A DNA stretch of 64,000 nucleotides from Dugong dugon (Eukaryota > Chordata > Mammalia > Sirenia > Dugongidae): NCBI GenBank assembly GCA_030035585.1, contig CM057462.1:99035234-99099233 (forward strand), written 5' to 3'. The notes beneath the pieces were generated by a model. That model worked only from the letters and a program-made list of their open reading frames with translations, was not told the DNA's origin and did not search any database. Below are positions 10,866 to 20,987 of the stretch, piece by piece. Both the position numbers and the translations under genes were made by a program. Position 1 is the first letter of the stretch, and the number at the start of each line of letters is the position of its first letter.

Positions 10866-10870
10866 TCTAA
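10866..10870 (+). repeat. 5-bp TSD (right) of solo LTR
   Basis: TCTAA, identical to 10331-10335. Confidence 0.8.
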
Positions 10871-11315
10871 CCTTCAGAAAATACTCATTTATCAGAGAGT
10901 AATGTCTGACAAACTAGAAGCAATATACTACAGGTGATAACTAGTGGGAGTTGGAACCTTGGGTTTTTGCCTTGTCTCATCCATTTACTTGGTTGCAAGA
11001 TAACAGCACATATAGCTGGTTACCTACTTGGCATCCAGTCCTTTTTACTTCCTTCCCAAAAGAGCCTTGATTTTGTTTGTGTATCTGCCCTCCCCCATAA
11101 GACTCAGGGAAGGATGCATCTATTTCTACCTCCAGGGTAAATCATGATTGGTCTAGTCCAATTATGGCTGTCCCAACCTCTTTACCAGTAATTGGTTTAG
11201 ACCCAGTTCTGACTACTAAGGCATGAAAGGTGGTCTTCCAGGAGGTTTCCTCACTCCTAAGAAGACAAGAAAGTAAACTGCTCCTTTAATACCTATGTAC
11301 ATTTTCTTAGCAGGA
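10871..11315. other. unassigned sequence
   Basis: No gene or repeat recognised. The 68-codon open stretch at 10934-11140 has no recognisable domain. Confidence 0.35.
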
Positions 11316-11382
11316 TGTTGTTGTTTTTGCTGTGTGCCTTTGAGTCGATTCCTACTCATAGCAACCCCACATATCACACCTG
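11316..11382 (-). mobile_element. AfroSINE 3' fragment
   Basis: 'gttgttgtttttgctgtgtgcctttgagtcgattcctactcatagcaacccc' is the AfroSINE/RTE tail in minus orientation. The upstream part is absent. Confidence 0.75.
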
Positions 11383-11589
11383 AAAATGATGCATCCCTAT
11401 TTAACCACAAAAGAAACCAGTCTTAGAATGAACCTGATACAAAGGTTGGTAGACTAGGGACATGGAAGCCACCTAGGTCTTTGGTGACATTCTGAGACCC
11501 TGATCAGATTAAGCCTACAACCACCCTACCTCTGGACTTTATACCTCATGTCAGGATGGAAAATTTGGGGAATGGTTAATGGTGATGGA

Positions 11590-11796
11590 AGGAGCTTCGG
11601 TGTCACAATAGTTAAGATCTTGGCTGCTAGATGACAGGCTGGCAGTTTGAACCCACCAGTGGCTCTACGGGAGAAAAGATCTGGTGACCTGCTCCCATAA
11701 ATATTACAGCCTAGGGAATCCTGTGGGGCAGTACTACTCTGTCCTATAGGGTCACTATGAATCGGAATTGACCTGACAGCACATGACAGCAACAAT
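11590..11796 (+). mobile_element. AfroSINE, long form
   Basis: 'cttcggtgtcacaatagttaagatcttggctgctag', 'ggctggcagtttgaacccaccagtgg', 'gatctggtgacctgctcccataaatattacagcc' and 'tcctatagggtcactatgaatcggaattgacc'. A complete long-form copy. Confidence 0.87.
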
Positions 11797-11799
11797 GGT

Positions 11800-11915
11800 G
11801 ATGGTTGAACAACACGATGAAATAATTAATGTCATTGAACTGTACATGTGAAGACTGTAGAAACGGCAAATATTTTGTTACCTGTATATTTATTATAATT
11901 AAAAAAAAAACTTTG
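11800..11915 (+). mobile_element. L1 3'-end fragment with A-tail
   Basis: 'taatgtcattgaactgtacatgtg...gaaacggcaaatattttgttacctgtatatttattataatt(a)n' matches the L1 3' module seen at 15340-15420 and 34995-35070. It is a very short 5'-truncated L1 ending in polyA. Confidence 0.6.
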
Positions 11916-12205
11916 TTGTTTAGGCCAATATAAGCCAGGTTTTCTATAATGCTCAACCAAATGCATTCTAATTGATACAGTTGATTTTGAATTAGGCACT
12001 TAACTTCTATAAACATCAGTATCTTCATATGTAATAAATAAATAAATACAAATATATTAACAGTACCTTCCTTGGGATGATTCTGAGTCTTGTTCCTTTT
12101 GTTGTTGTTGTTTATCCGGAACATACAAAAAAATAAGATTGAGCAAAAAACAAACAAATGAAATAAAAACTATTTCAAACATGAAAAATAGGATGCCCCA
12201 GAATT
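11916..12205. other. unassigned AT-rich sequence
   Basis: Contains an 'aataaataaataaata' stretch near 12030 and a GTT repeat near 12100. No coding or repeat family call. Confidence 0.35.
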
Positions 12206-12209
12206 TCAG

Positions 12210-12375
12210 CATTATTGTTCACGTGGGCACGTTATTTAGCCACTCTGGGGCTCATTTTCTTCAACCGCAAATATAAATGGTAGTAAGTCTACTATGTAGG
12301 GATTCAATATAGTAATGTATATAAAGCACTTTAGTATAGTACTGGACATTTTATAAGTTCTAAATAAAGGCTAGT
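12210..12375 (-). mobile_element. MIR-type SINE fossil
   Basis: 'gttatttagccactctggggctcattttcttc' then 'aaagcactttagtatagtactggaca...taagttctaaataaagg' is the MIR core in reverse orientation. Confidence 0.6.
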
Positions 12376-12486
12376 TCTCAAAAATATTTATCAGCCATCT
12401 ATAGTATTCGTTTCTACTGTGACAATTATTAGGTTAAAAAATATTCTTATAAGCTTAGTTATTTTTATTTTCCATAGAAAGCAAAT

Positions 12487-12489
<3 letters not shown>

Positions 12490-12522
<33 letters not shown>
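12490..12522 (+). repeat. (CA)16 microsatellite
   Basis: An uninterrupted run of CA dinucleotides; likely polymorphic. Confidence 0.97.
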
Positions 12523-12524
<2 letters not shown>

Positions 12525-12525
<1 letters not shown>

Positions 12526-12660
12526 CACTTTAGCATATAGCTCATTATCTCTTCTATCTTCATAAAGATTCCTATAAATTTCAAAAGGGTATGGATTTTC
12601 TTCAAATTACCATGCTAGAAAGTAGCAAAACCCATGACTTCCAACTCTGCTTCTGATGCT
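12525..12660 (+). mobile_element. MIR-like fossil
   Basis: 'gagcactttagcatatagctcattatctc' through 'ctagaaagtagcaaaacccatgacttccaactctg' resembles a degraded MIR. Confidence 0.45.
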
Positions 12661-12979
12661 CTTTTTAATACAGCATAGCTGACCCTAAAAGCAACAGAAC
12701 TGAAGGAGGGAAATGGCTGCTAAAGGCTAGCAGAGTATATGAGAATGTAAAAATAGAAGCATGATAGTACGGGAAGAGGTGGAAGATCTCCACAAAGTGA
12801 TTACAAGAACCAAGTTTAGAAACTGTAAGGCAATCAAAAATACACACCTATTCTCCCCTTAGGGATTCACTGTATTAAAACAAAGCACATGTATTATGTT
12901 TAGATAAGATCTTACTCACTATACACTGCTGATGAAAAAAAAAGGAAAATGTGCAATATGACAGCCTCTATGTGCTACT

Positions 12980-13165
12980 TGGGGCCCTGGTGGTGCAGTG
13001 GTTAAGAGCTCAACTGCTAACCAAAATGTCGGCAGTTTGAATCCACCAGCCACTCCTCAGAAATCCTATGGGGCAGTTCTACTGTGTTCTATAGGGTTGC
13101 TATGAGTCGGAATCAACTCAATGCAAGGGTTGTTTTTTTTTTTTTTTGTATTTTTTTAATGTGCT
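12980..13165 (+). mobile_element. AfroSINE, short form, intact-looking
   Basis: One of the best copies: 'gccctggtggtgcagtggttaagagctc' (A-box region), 'ggcagtttgaatccaccagcc' (B-box region), 'tctatagggttgctatgagtcggaatcaactc', then a T-rich tail. Confidence 0.93.
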
Positions 13166-14722
13166 GCTTAGTATCTTTCAGTTATACTACTGGTAACAAA
13201 TCACTATGCGCTGTATTGAAATGATACCACATAGATAAAGCATTGCTGAATTATGCACAGAGTTCACTGGAATCAGTTCATCAGTAAGTAACAGAAAACC
13301 AAATCCGTGATGTTTCTATTTGTCTTTGGTAACAAACTGGTACTGTAGTATAGGGGACAATACATTGGACTAAGTAAAAATGTCAATTTAGCTCATTTTA
13401 TAACTTCTGTAACCATGAGCAACTGTGTATCTCAGCTTCTCTCATGTATAAAGTGAGATCTCTGTGGGGCAAGGGGGATAAAGATAAATCTGATTCTTTC
13501 TCTAGACGTCTACAAGTATAATTATTTTTTTAAATGTAATAAAATCGGTTTTGGTAAGAAAAATTAAAATTTAATTTAAAAATTATTGTGCTCATTATTT
13601 CAGTATAATTTTTATGTTTTTGAAATTTTATGTTTTTGTTCACTAAACTTCAGCCACCCTTCTTATGTGGTATATTGCATAGATAGTAGAATTCAGCCCA
13701 TTCAGAAATAACATTCAACACATTTTGTTAGTTACATGATTCATCTGAGATTTAATAATGCTGATGATGAATGAGATAAATGGAAGAGCTCTCTTGCATG
13801 TTCGGGAAAGTGCTTAAATACGTTGAAAATAATTTTGTACATAATAACAGTTACATTTTATAACATTTTTATACCACATAAAAAGGTAATTCATACATTT
13901 ACTGTAATTTATATTAATTATGATTCATTACTGAAATAGCAAGGCTAGGTACTTTCCACACATTATTAACTTCTATGTGGTTCACTCTTAATCCAAAAGA
14001 GTAATGGAAATATAAATTTTTAAGAAAAAAATAAACAGAAAACTTTGCTTCATTTATTGCTTTTAGATCTCTAGGGGCTAGATGTCTGGTATTCTACAGC
14101 TCTGAAATTCTTTTATTCTTTTTTAATACCACTTTAATAACCTGACATTTTTTGATTTGTTTTTTTAGTCTAAATTCATTGTCTGCTTTGCAGAATACCA
14201 GAATGAAGATGACTGATGTTAGGAAATAGAGTGACCACTCTCCCTCCTTCTTACTGGCTTTGCTTGTTCCTCTTTCTTCCTTGATCCTCGGTAGTTGATA
14301 CCTTTGTGATACTAAAAGACAATTTTATTTTTCATTTCTGAAAATTTTTGTTAGAAAATAAGTGTTAAAATTTAAATATAAGCTTTATGAATTGTTTTTT
14401 GTCTTATCAAACTCTTGAATATTTTAAGATTTTCTTTTTGTCTTTTTTCCCTTTTTGTTGGACATGGAAGATGAATTGTACATCTGGAACTTTTTAAAGG
14501 AAAGTTATGAAATATGTGTTATTGTCACTAGGACTTTACATAGATAAGCATAATATTTTCAAAGGAAAGATAAAAAACTCTAAACCTCTGAAAAATTATA
14601 CAGCCTGCTGATTTTATTTGACCGAGTCATTCCAGATCAAATCTTGGCCCACAGAGCAAAATACCACCATTTTATTTTTGGTCTTCAAAACAAAATCATA
14701 TTTCATTTTAAATGTGTCAATA
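13166..14722. other. unassigned AT-rich sequence, probable MIR near 13410
   Basis: 13400-13470 ('aaccatgagcaactgtgtatctcagcttctctcatgtataaag') looks MIR-like. No gene signal in the rest, which is rich in poly-A and poly-T runs. Confidence 0.35.
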
Positions 14723-14736
14723 AAAAATAATTGGAT

Positions 14737-15439
14737 GTTAAAAGAAGACCAGACTTACTGACCTGACAGAGAAACCCCAAGAGTATGGCACCCGGACACC
14801 CTTTTAACTCAGTACCGAAGTCACTCCCGAGGTTCACCCTTCAGCCAAAGTTAGACAGGCCCATAAAACAAAACAAGACTAAAGGGATACACCAGCCCAG
14901 GGGCAAGGACTAGAAGGCTGTAGGGGACAAGAAAGCTGGTAATAGGGAATCCAAGGTCTAGAAGGGAAAGTGTTGACATGTCATGAGATTGGTAACCAAT
15001 GTCACAAAACAATATGCGTACTGATTGTTTAATGAGAAGCTAGTTTGTTCCATAAACCTTCACCTAAAGTCCAGTAAAAAAAAATGTTCTGCGGGGGAAA
15101 AAAATAAAAAGAAAAGTGATCGCACTGAGTAAAATAAGTACATCACAAAAGGACAAATATTACCTGATCTCACTTATGTGAAATTGGCAAATATGTAGAA
15201 ACCAAAGATTATTAGTGGTTACGAGGGGTGGTAAGAGAGAGGAAGGAGCAGTTTTTGCGTAGGAGGCATTGAGTTTATCTTAATGATGGTGGAATCATTT
15301 GGAAAAGGATAGTGAGAATAGTTGCCTAACTTAAATAATGTAAATGTTACTGAACTGTACATGTAGAAATTATTTAGATAGTATATGTTTTGTTATATAT
15401 TATTTTCACCACAATAACATTTTAAAAAGTGAAAAAAAT
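14737..15439 (+). mobile_element. L1 3' ends in tandem (two 3' UTR modules)
   Basis: 14743-15093 matches the 3' UTR of the two long L1s in this window ('agaagaccagacttactgacctgacagag ... ataaaccttcacctaaagtccagtaaaa'). After an A-rich linker, 15115-15430 is another L1 3' end, starting at the 'gcactgagtaaaataagtacatcacaaaaggacaaatatt' segment and ending 'tgttactgaactgtacatgtag...ttttcaccacaataac'. The pair is flanked by near-identical 14-mers at 14723-14736 and 15440-15453 (AAAAATAATTGGAT / AAAAATAATTTGAT), which may be one TSD. Confidence 0.72.
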
Positions 15440-15484
15440 AAAAATAATTTGATATTTTTTATTGACCCTTAAAGGAATTTACAG

Positions 15485-16092
15485 GTTGTTGTTGTTAGGT
15501 GCCCGTCGAATCTTCACAGACAGAACGAAACACTGCGCCTCCTCACAATCGTTGTTATGTTTGAGTCCATTGTTTCAGTCACTGTGTCAATTCATCTTGT
15601 CAAAGGTCTTCCTCTTTTTCGCTGACCCTCTATATGGTATATTGGTTAAGAGCTACTGCTGCTAACCAAAAAGGTTGGCAGTTCGAATCCACTGGGCACT
15701 TCTTGGAAACCGTATGGGGCAGTTCTACTCTATCTTATAGGGTCACTATGAGTTGGAATCAACTTGATGGCAACTGTTTTTTTTTTTGGTTTTTTTCCTA
15801 CTTTACCAAGCATGATGTCCTTCTCCAGGGACTAGTCCCTCCTGATAACATGTTCAAAGTATGTGCGACAAAATCTCGCTATTCTCCCTTCTAAGGAGCA
15901 CTCTGGCTGTACTTCTTCAAAGACAGATTTATTTGTTCTTCTGCCACTCTGTGGTATAGTCAATATTCTTCTCCAACACCATAGTTCATATATGTCAGTT
16001 CTTCTTCAGTCTTATTCGTTGTCCAGCTTTCATATGCATATGAAGCAATTGAAAATACCATAACATCTTTGCTTTTTAACGCTTTAAAGAGG
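15485..16092 (-). mobile_element. RTE LINE, 5'-truncated 3' end, split by an AfroSINE
   Basis: On the minus strand this is the last ~440 bases of the RTE: RT C-terminal region, the 'RKRG.p..RWID' segment, and the tail. It begins 'ttgttgttgttaggtgcccgtcgaatc' on the plus strand. An AfroSINE at 15631-15796 interrupts it. RTE sequence before and after joins cleanly ('gctgaccctc' then 'tactttaccaagcatgatgtcc'). Confidence 0.9.
15631..15796 (+). mobile_element. AfroSINE inserted in RTE
   Basis: 'tggtatattggttaagagctactgctgctaacc', 'ggttggcagttcgaatccactgggc', 'tcttatagggtcactatgagttggaatcaacttg', then 'ggcaactg' and a T-rich tail. It lies inside the RTE 3' fragment in the opposite orientation, so this SINE moved after that RTE had landed. 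Confidence 0.9.
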
Positions 16093-16747
16093 TTACAGCT
16101 TGTAAAATATCCAAATAATCTTCTTGATTGGTGAAAGACAAATGAGTTATAGCAATTCTTTGTTAAGATTCAAATGCTGTGTGGAACTAGAAAAACATTA
16201 AGTCATTAATACCTTAACTTGATGTCAGGATTTGGTTTATTGGATTACCTCTAGCAGAGAACAGGACCCTGAGAGAATAACACACATGATAGATTAAGTT
16301 TTCATGAAGCACTGTGATGTCTTTGGCATCTCTTTTCATTGTTTTATGGGTTTTGCTGTAATTCTTTTATAAGCAGTTCTAAATCTGCCAACATTTTTCT
16401 CACAATCCCCTGGGTTTGCTGATATCATGTGATAGCTGGCAGCAAGTATTAGGGTGGCTCTAAGGAGCTGCCTGTCCACTTTAGGATGTGTATGATAAGA
16501 TAATTTAAATTAAAGAGTGTCTACTCTGCAAAAGAAAGTTAGACTATTACTATTAATGGTATGTCTTTAATAAAGTAGAAAGGACATGTCATGTGTATGT
16601 AACACAATATTAAAAATCAGTCATTTAGCAAATGGGTGACATTAATGTAGTTATGACATATAGTATCCCATTAAACATCAGTGCGATTGGCTAGGCTGGC
16701 TGGCTTGGCAGGTCTTCTCACTTTGGTGAGAATGATTATCCCCATAA
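16093..16747. other. unassigned sequence
   Basis: No recognisable gene or repeat. A moderately GC-rich patch at 16400-16480 ('cacaatcccctgggtttgctgat') is unassigned. Confidence 0.35.
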
Positions 16748-16914
16748 AAACACCAAAACCAAACTGTTGCCATCGAGTTGATTCCGACTTCATAGGGACC
16801 CTATAGGACAGAGCAGACTGTTCTATAGGGTTTCCAAAGAGTGGCTGGTATATTCAAACTGCCAACCTTTTGGTTAGCAGCCAAGCTCTTGACCACTGTA
16901 CCGACCAGCCTCCA
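16748..16914 (-). mobile_element. AfroSINE, short form
   Basis: On the plus strand: 'accaaaaccaaactgttgccatcgagttgattccgac', 'ccctataggacagagcag', 'ccaaccttttggttagcagcc'. A complete copy in minus orientation. Confidence 0.93.
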
Positions 16915-17968
16915 TTGTCCCCATAGAACTGGACTATTCTTCTACTGCAGATGTAGAACACATTCAGAAGAGTTATTGAGACCTTGCTTTGTGCAAACAT
17001 TTGACTATGTGCCACAGAGGATGCCAAATTTCGTGACATAATATCTTCTTTAGAAGTAGTTAGGCCTCTTAGAGGACATGCAGTGTGTATTCTAGTGATC
17101 GCAATTGAGGTAGATGGAAAGTGCTACATGATTGTAGTTCTGATTCAATAGAGACAACTACTGGCTGTGGTACTCACAGATAGTTCCTGGAAAGCGAGCA
17201 TTTGATTTGGGTCTTGAAAGATGGAAAGTCCTTCAATACGCCAAAATGAGGTAAGGATATAGTATGAAAGAAAGAAACAGAGTTAGGAGGGCATGAGTTT
17301 TTTATTTGATTTATTTTGTTTTTTAATGAAAACTGACTAGAATATAGGGTTCCTCCAGGGCTCAATGAAAGTTATGGCTGGAAAAATAAGTGTGCAAGGT
17401 ATAGGCAATGATTTCAATGCTAAGCTAAAAAATTAGAATATTTTCTAAAAATTAAACTTTAAAGCAAACTTAGTTATTTTTTATCTTACACAGAATTTTA
17501 TTGCCCTTTAAAAATGAATAAACTATGGTTGCTTTAATGTTTAAAAATACACATTTAAGCCTCAAACTTTCTAAAGTGAACTAATTCCCTCTAATTGGTT
17601 GATCAAAACTTTATAAAAAGCAAAAAAAAAAAAAAAATGTTGACATTCACACTTTTAACCTATGAGATTTTTAACTAAATAAGAAGATATTCTGAAAGTT
17701 CATGGCATAGTAATTTGTGATTTTTCTGAGACATCACTTTGAACAAAATACACATAGAGCTTAGGGTTCAGAGATAATCCCTTACCTAGTCCCTGAGCCT
17801 AAGAAACCAAATGAAATCTCAGTCTGTCTTGAGGAACATTAGGTATTGTCTCTTCTACTTGGAATGATTCTTCTTGTCCTGTAATGTCAGCTTCCTGAAA
17901 ATGAACTTGGAGTAAACTCTTCACAAATAAGTCTGTGGGATTGTCATCACTGTTGAAGTCAGTCTTAG
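16915..17968. other. unassigned sequence
   Basis: No gene or well-supported repeat. A poly-A run lies at about 17622-17637. Open stretches below 70 codons show no domain. Confidence 0.35.
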
Positions 17969-18941
17969 TGTCTTAATGCTGCTATAACAGAAATACCAGA
18001 AGAGGGTAGCTTTAAAGAACGGAAATGTATTTTCTCACAGTTCAGGAGGCTAGAAATCTGAGTTCAGGGTGCCAGCTCTAGGAGAAGGCTATTTCTGTCC
18101 TCTCTGGGGGAAAATCCTTGTCTCTTTCAGCTTCTCTTCATTGATTCCTTGGTATCATGGATTGAATTGTGTCACCCCAAAATATGTGTCAACTTGGCTA
18201 GGCCGTAATTTCCAGGATTGTGTGGTTGCCCTCCATTTTATGATCTGATGTAATTGTCCTCTGTGTTGTAAATCCTACTCCCTGCCTGTGGTTAATGAGG
18301 CAAGATTAGGTTATGTTGAAGAGGATTAGGGTGGGATGCAACATCCTTACTCAGGTCACAGCCCTGATCTGATGTAAGGGGAGTTTCCCTGGGGTGTGGC
18401 CTGCATCACATTTTATCTCCCAAGAGATAAAATAAGAGACAAGCATGTAGAGAGAGAGGGACTTCCTACCACCAGGAAAGAAGAGCTGGGAGTGGAGTGT
18501 GTCCTTTGGACCTGGGGTCCCTGCACTGAGAAACTTCTAGACTCAGGGAAAGACCAATAACAACTTCCCCTAGAGCCGACAGAGAGAGAAGTCCTTCCCC
18601 GGAGCTGGCACCCTGAATTCAGACTTCTAGCTTCCTAAACTGTGAGAGAATAAATTTTTTAAAGGCATCCACTTGTGATACTTCTGTTATAGCAGCACTA
18701 GATAACTAAGACACTTTGTGATCTCCATGTGGCAGCAATCTTTCTCCATTTGTACTTTCTTTTCTATGCCTAATCTGCTCCTTTTATATCTCAAATGTGA
18801 TTAGTTTGAAACACATCCTACACTGATGTGGTCTCATTAACATAACAAAGAAAGTCCTATTCCCAAACGGGATTACATCCACAGTACAGGAGTTTAGGAT
18901 TTACAACATGTATTTTTGGGGACACAATTCAATCCATAACA
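17969..18941 (-). mobile_element. MaLR-type LTR (antisense), interrupted by another copy of the same family
   Basis: Plus-strand 17969 begins TGTCTTAATGCTGCTATAAC and 18941 ends at 'ggggacacaattcaatccataaca'. Both are the reverse complement of the family ends seen in the inserted copy. The interruption is at 18153-18713; the flanks rejoin at 'cattgattccttgg' / 'tgatctccatgtggc'. No clear 5-bp TSD was found for this outer LTR. Confidence 0.8.
18153..18713 (+). mobile_element. solo LTR, ERVL-MaLR type, nested in an antisense LTR
   Basis: It begins 'tatcatggattgaattgtgtc' and ends 'tatagcagcactagataactaagaca', which resembles the MLT1/MST style. 'gagaataaattttttaaag' holds an AATAAA-like polyA-signal region. 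Flanking pentamers CTTGG (18148-18152) and CTTTG (18714-18718) match at 4 of 5 bases, consistent with a 5-bp TSD. No coding interior is present, so it is a solo LTR. Confidence 0.83.
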
Positions 18942-19137
18942 GAGCCCATTCAGGGGGATATGTCTCCTCATTCTGAACAGGCTCTTCTGTTTATTCTGAA
19001 ATAAGTTTTTCTTTCAATGCAAATAGCCAAACGTGAGATAGTAACATTCGTTTCTCAGCTGTAGGATAATATCTTAGTCTTCTCTCACTTGGAATGTTTC
19101 ATTTTCCAAAGCTCAAACTAACATGCTGGTGTCCTGG

Positions 19138-19335
19138 TAGAGTCCCTGGGTGGTGCAAAAGATTAATGTGCTAAGCTGCTAACCAAATTTTGTAGGTTCA
19201 AGTCCACCTAGAGTCACCTTGGAAGAAACACCTGGCAATCTACTTCTGAAAAAACAGCCACTGAAAACCTATGGAGCATAGTTCTACTCTGACACACATG
19301 GGTTTACCATGAGCCTCAATGACAACTGGTTATTA
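19138..19335 (+). mobile_element. AfroSINE, long form (older variant)
   Basis: 'gtccctgggtggtgcaaaagattaatgtgctaagctgctaacc', 'gaaacacctggcaatctacttctgaaaaaacagccactgaaaacctatggagc' and 'cacatgggtttaccatgagcc'. The body 'ctacttctgaaaaa.cagccactgaaaa' is nearly the RTE 5' UTR sequence seen at 61795. Confidence 0.85.
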
Positions 19336-20089
19336 TCCTGGTAATTTTACAGCAATTTAAGTCTTGGTAATTATTTGTCATGATATAACTACAAAAAGAC
19401 TTGCATTTGCCAATTTCTGCCAAGTTATTTTTTTTTTATTATTTTATTTTCTTTTTCATTATTTTCTCTATGTCTTCAAGATTATCCTGAAAGCACCTGT
19501 TAAATCACATTTTCTTGGCCATCTTATGCCTTGACAACCACCTCAGCCACTGCCCTCCTCCTTACATTCTAAGGCCGGGAGAGGCTGTCCAGCCCTGCCT
19601 GAGCCAGAGCCCCTCAAGGCTATAGCACCATCATCCTCTACTTCTGAGATTGCATTTGAAATTATATGTGGTGCTTGTTCATTGACTGGCTGGTGACAGT
19701 CACATGATGTGACAGTGCTGCTGACCTCCACCTGCAAAAGCAAAGTCCTGCCTGGCTGGGTAGCATCACGTGACTCCTTGAAGTTAATTTTCACCTAACC
19801 ATATTCAATCCTTAACCTAGTTTCTTTCCTGCTTCTTCAAAAAATTCAGCAAATATTTAACTGCTTACAATATGCTGGGCAATTTCCTGGGCAATGGAGA
19901 TATATAAGTGAATAAGATATGTAAGAACCCTGCCCTCAAAGATCATATATTCTGCAAAATCTTTTACTAAGTAGCTTTAAGTAGAACTAAAATCAAGTAA
20001 CTTCCTGAGATCACATAGCTAGTAAGTCCTAAAGGCAAGGCATATCCCTTCATCCCTCACATTATATGCTCTAACTACGTTAAACAATT
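19336..20089. other. unassigned; GC-richer patch at 19550-19790
   Basis: 19550-19790 is GC-richer than its surroundings and open for 83 codons on the minus strand (19543-19794). I recognise no domain in it. 19845-19965 resembles the old LINE-type fossil also seen at 3171 ('cagcaaatatttaactgcttacaatatgctgggcaa'). Confidence 0.35.
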
Positions 20090-20450
20090 TCAGGTTCTCT
20101 ATGATGGCATGCTCTTTCTAACTTCTGGGCCTTTCCACAAACTGGTTCCTCTTCCTGAAACAATTCTATCTCCCCCCATCCATTTCACCTGATAAACTTT
20201 CATTCATCTTCTAGTTTTTACCTCAAGCATAGTCTTCCAGTCTGCATGAGGTACCTCTCAGATGCAATGGCTGAACACTTAGTACATCAGCCTTGTGTCA
20301 GTTACCACACTGTTTGCTGTCTGTTTTGCTTGTATTTTCTCTTGCTGAGGACAGGGAAAGTTCATTGTTCACTGTTGTATTTTCAGCCTCTAGCACACTG
20401 ACTGTCATATAGTAGGCAAATTTGATTTGAAATATTCATTGCTCAAGTGA
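20090..20450 (+). mobile_element. L2 LINE 3' end fossil
   Basis: 'gggcctttccacaaactggttcctcttcctg' and 'aagttcattgttcactgttgtattttcagcctctagcacactgactgtcatatagtagg' follow the L2 3' pattern (compare 'ttgttcactgctgtatccccagcacctagcacagtgcctggcacatagtagg'). Confidence 0.65.
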
Positions 20451-20527
20451 ATGTATATTTCCAAGTGTTGAGCAAAGAAACATCTTTCTAGATTTGGCAG
20501 ATGTAAGCATTTTGATAACTTCTGAGA

Positions 20528-20840
20528 TGGCAGAGGTGATCTCCTTCTAAAAATTAATCAGTGAGAGCCTGGTGGACCACAGCAGAACATTGCCTGACTA
20601 ACTTGCTTTGTACTTATCATCAGGAGGGATCAATTGCTGAAGGAGGACATATCTGGTGAAGTAGAGGACTAGAGAGGGCAAGGGAGACCCTTGGTGAGAT
20701 GGATTAGCACAATAGTTACAGTAATGGCCTGAAATATACCAGCGATTGTGAGGATGACCCAGGACCAGGCAAGGTTCCTTTCTGTTGTACATAATGTCTC
20801 CATGGTTGGACTCAGCTCGATGCAACTATTTATCTAGTGT
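20528..20840 (+). mobile_element. internally deleted RTE derivative
   Basis: 20528-20600 ('ggtgatctccttctaaaaattaatcagtg...gcagaacattgcctgactaac') corresponds to the RTE 5' UTR ('ggtctacttctgaaaaaatt...gcaacattgtctagt'). From about 20615 ('acttatcatcaggagggatcaattgctg') it continues directly as the RTE 3' end, with the 'agatggattagcacaatagtt' and 'ttctgttgtacataatgtc' segments. Roughly 2.4 kb of coding sequence is missing. It ends 'atgcaactatttat', a 3' variant also seen at 47720. Confidence 0.7.
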
Positions 20841-20976
20841 CATTAAGTTACACTTGTAGGATAAATGGTAGAAAACATATCTGATCAAGAGGAAGGGATA
20901 CTGAAATAAAATTTATGACTCTTCATTAAAAGCCTGGAAAACAGTAAGGACTAATCAGTAAAGTATTATAATATTT

Positions 20977-20987
20977 ATATAACATAT
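20977..20987 (+). repeat. TSD (left) of twin-primed RTE
   Basis: ATATAACATAT, repeated exactly at 23723-23733. AT-rich, but it sits exactly at both element borders. Confidence 0.8.

Noticed and set aside
11744-12157. 137-codon minus-strand open frame
   Set aside because: Covers an L1 3' tail, AT-rich sequence and part of an AfroSINE; hydrophobic low-complexity translation of AT-rich DNA.
12490-12522. CA repeat as a CRISPR or regulatory array
   Set aside because: A simple dinucleotide microsatellite with no spacer structure; the host is a mammal.
17622-17637. Poly-A run as the end of a processed pseudogene
   Set aside because: No gene-like sequence upstream and no TSD recognised.
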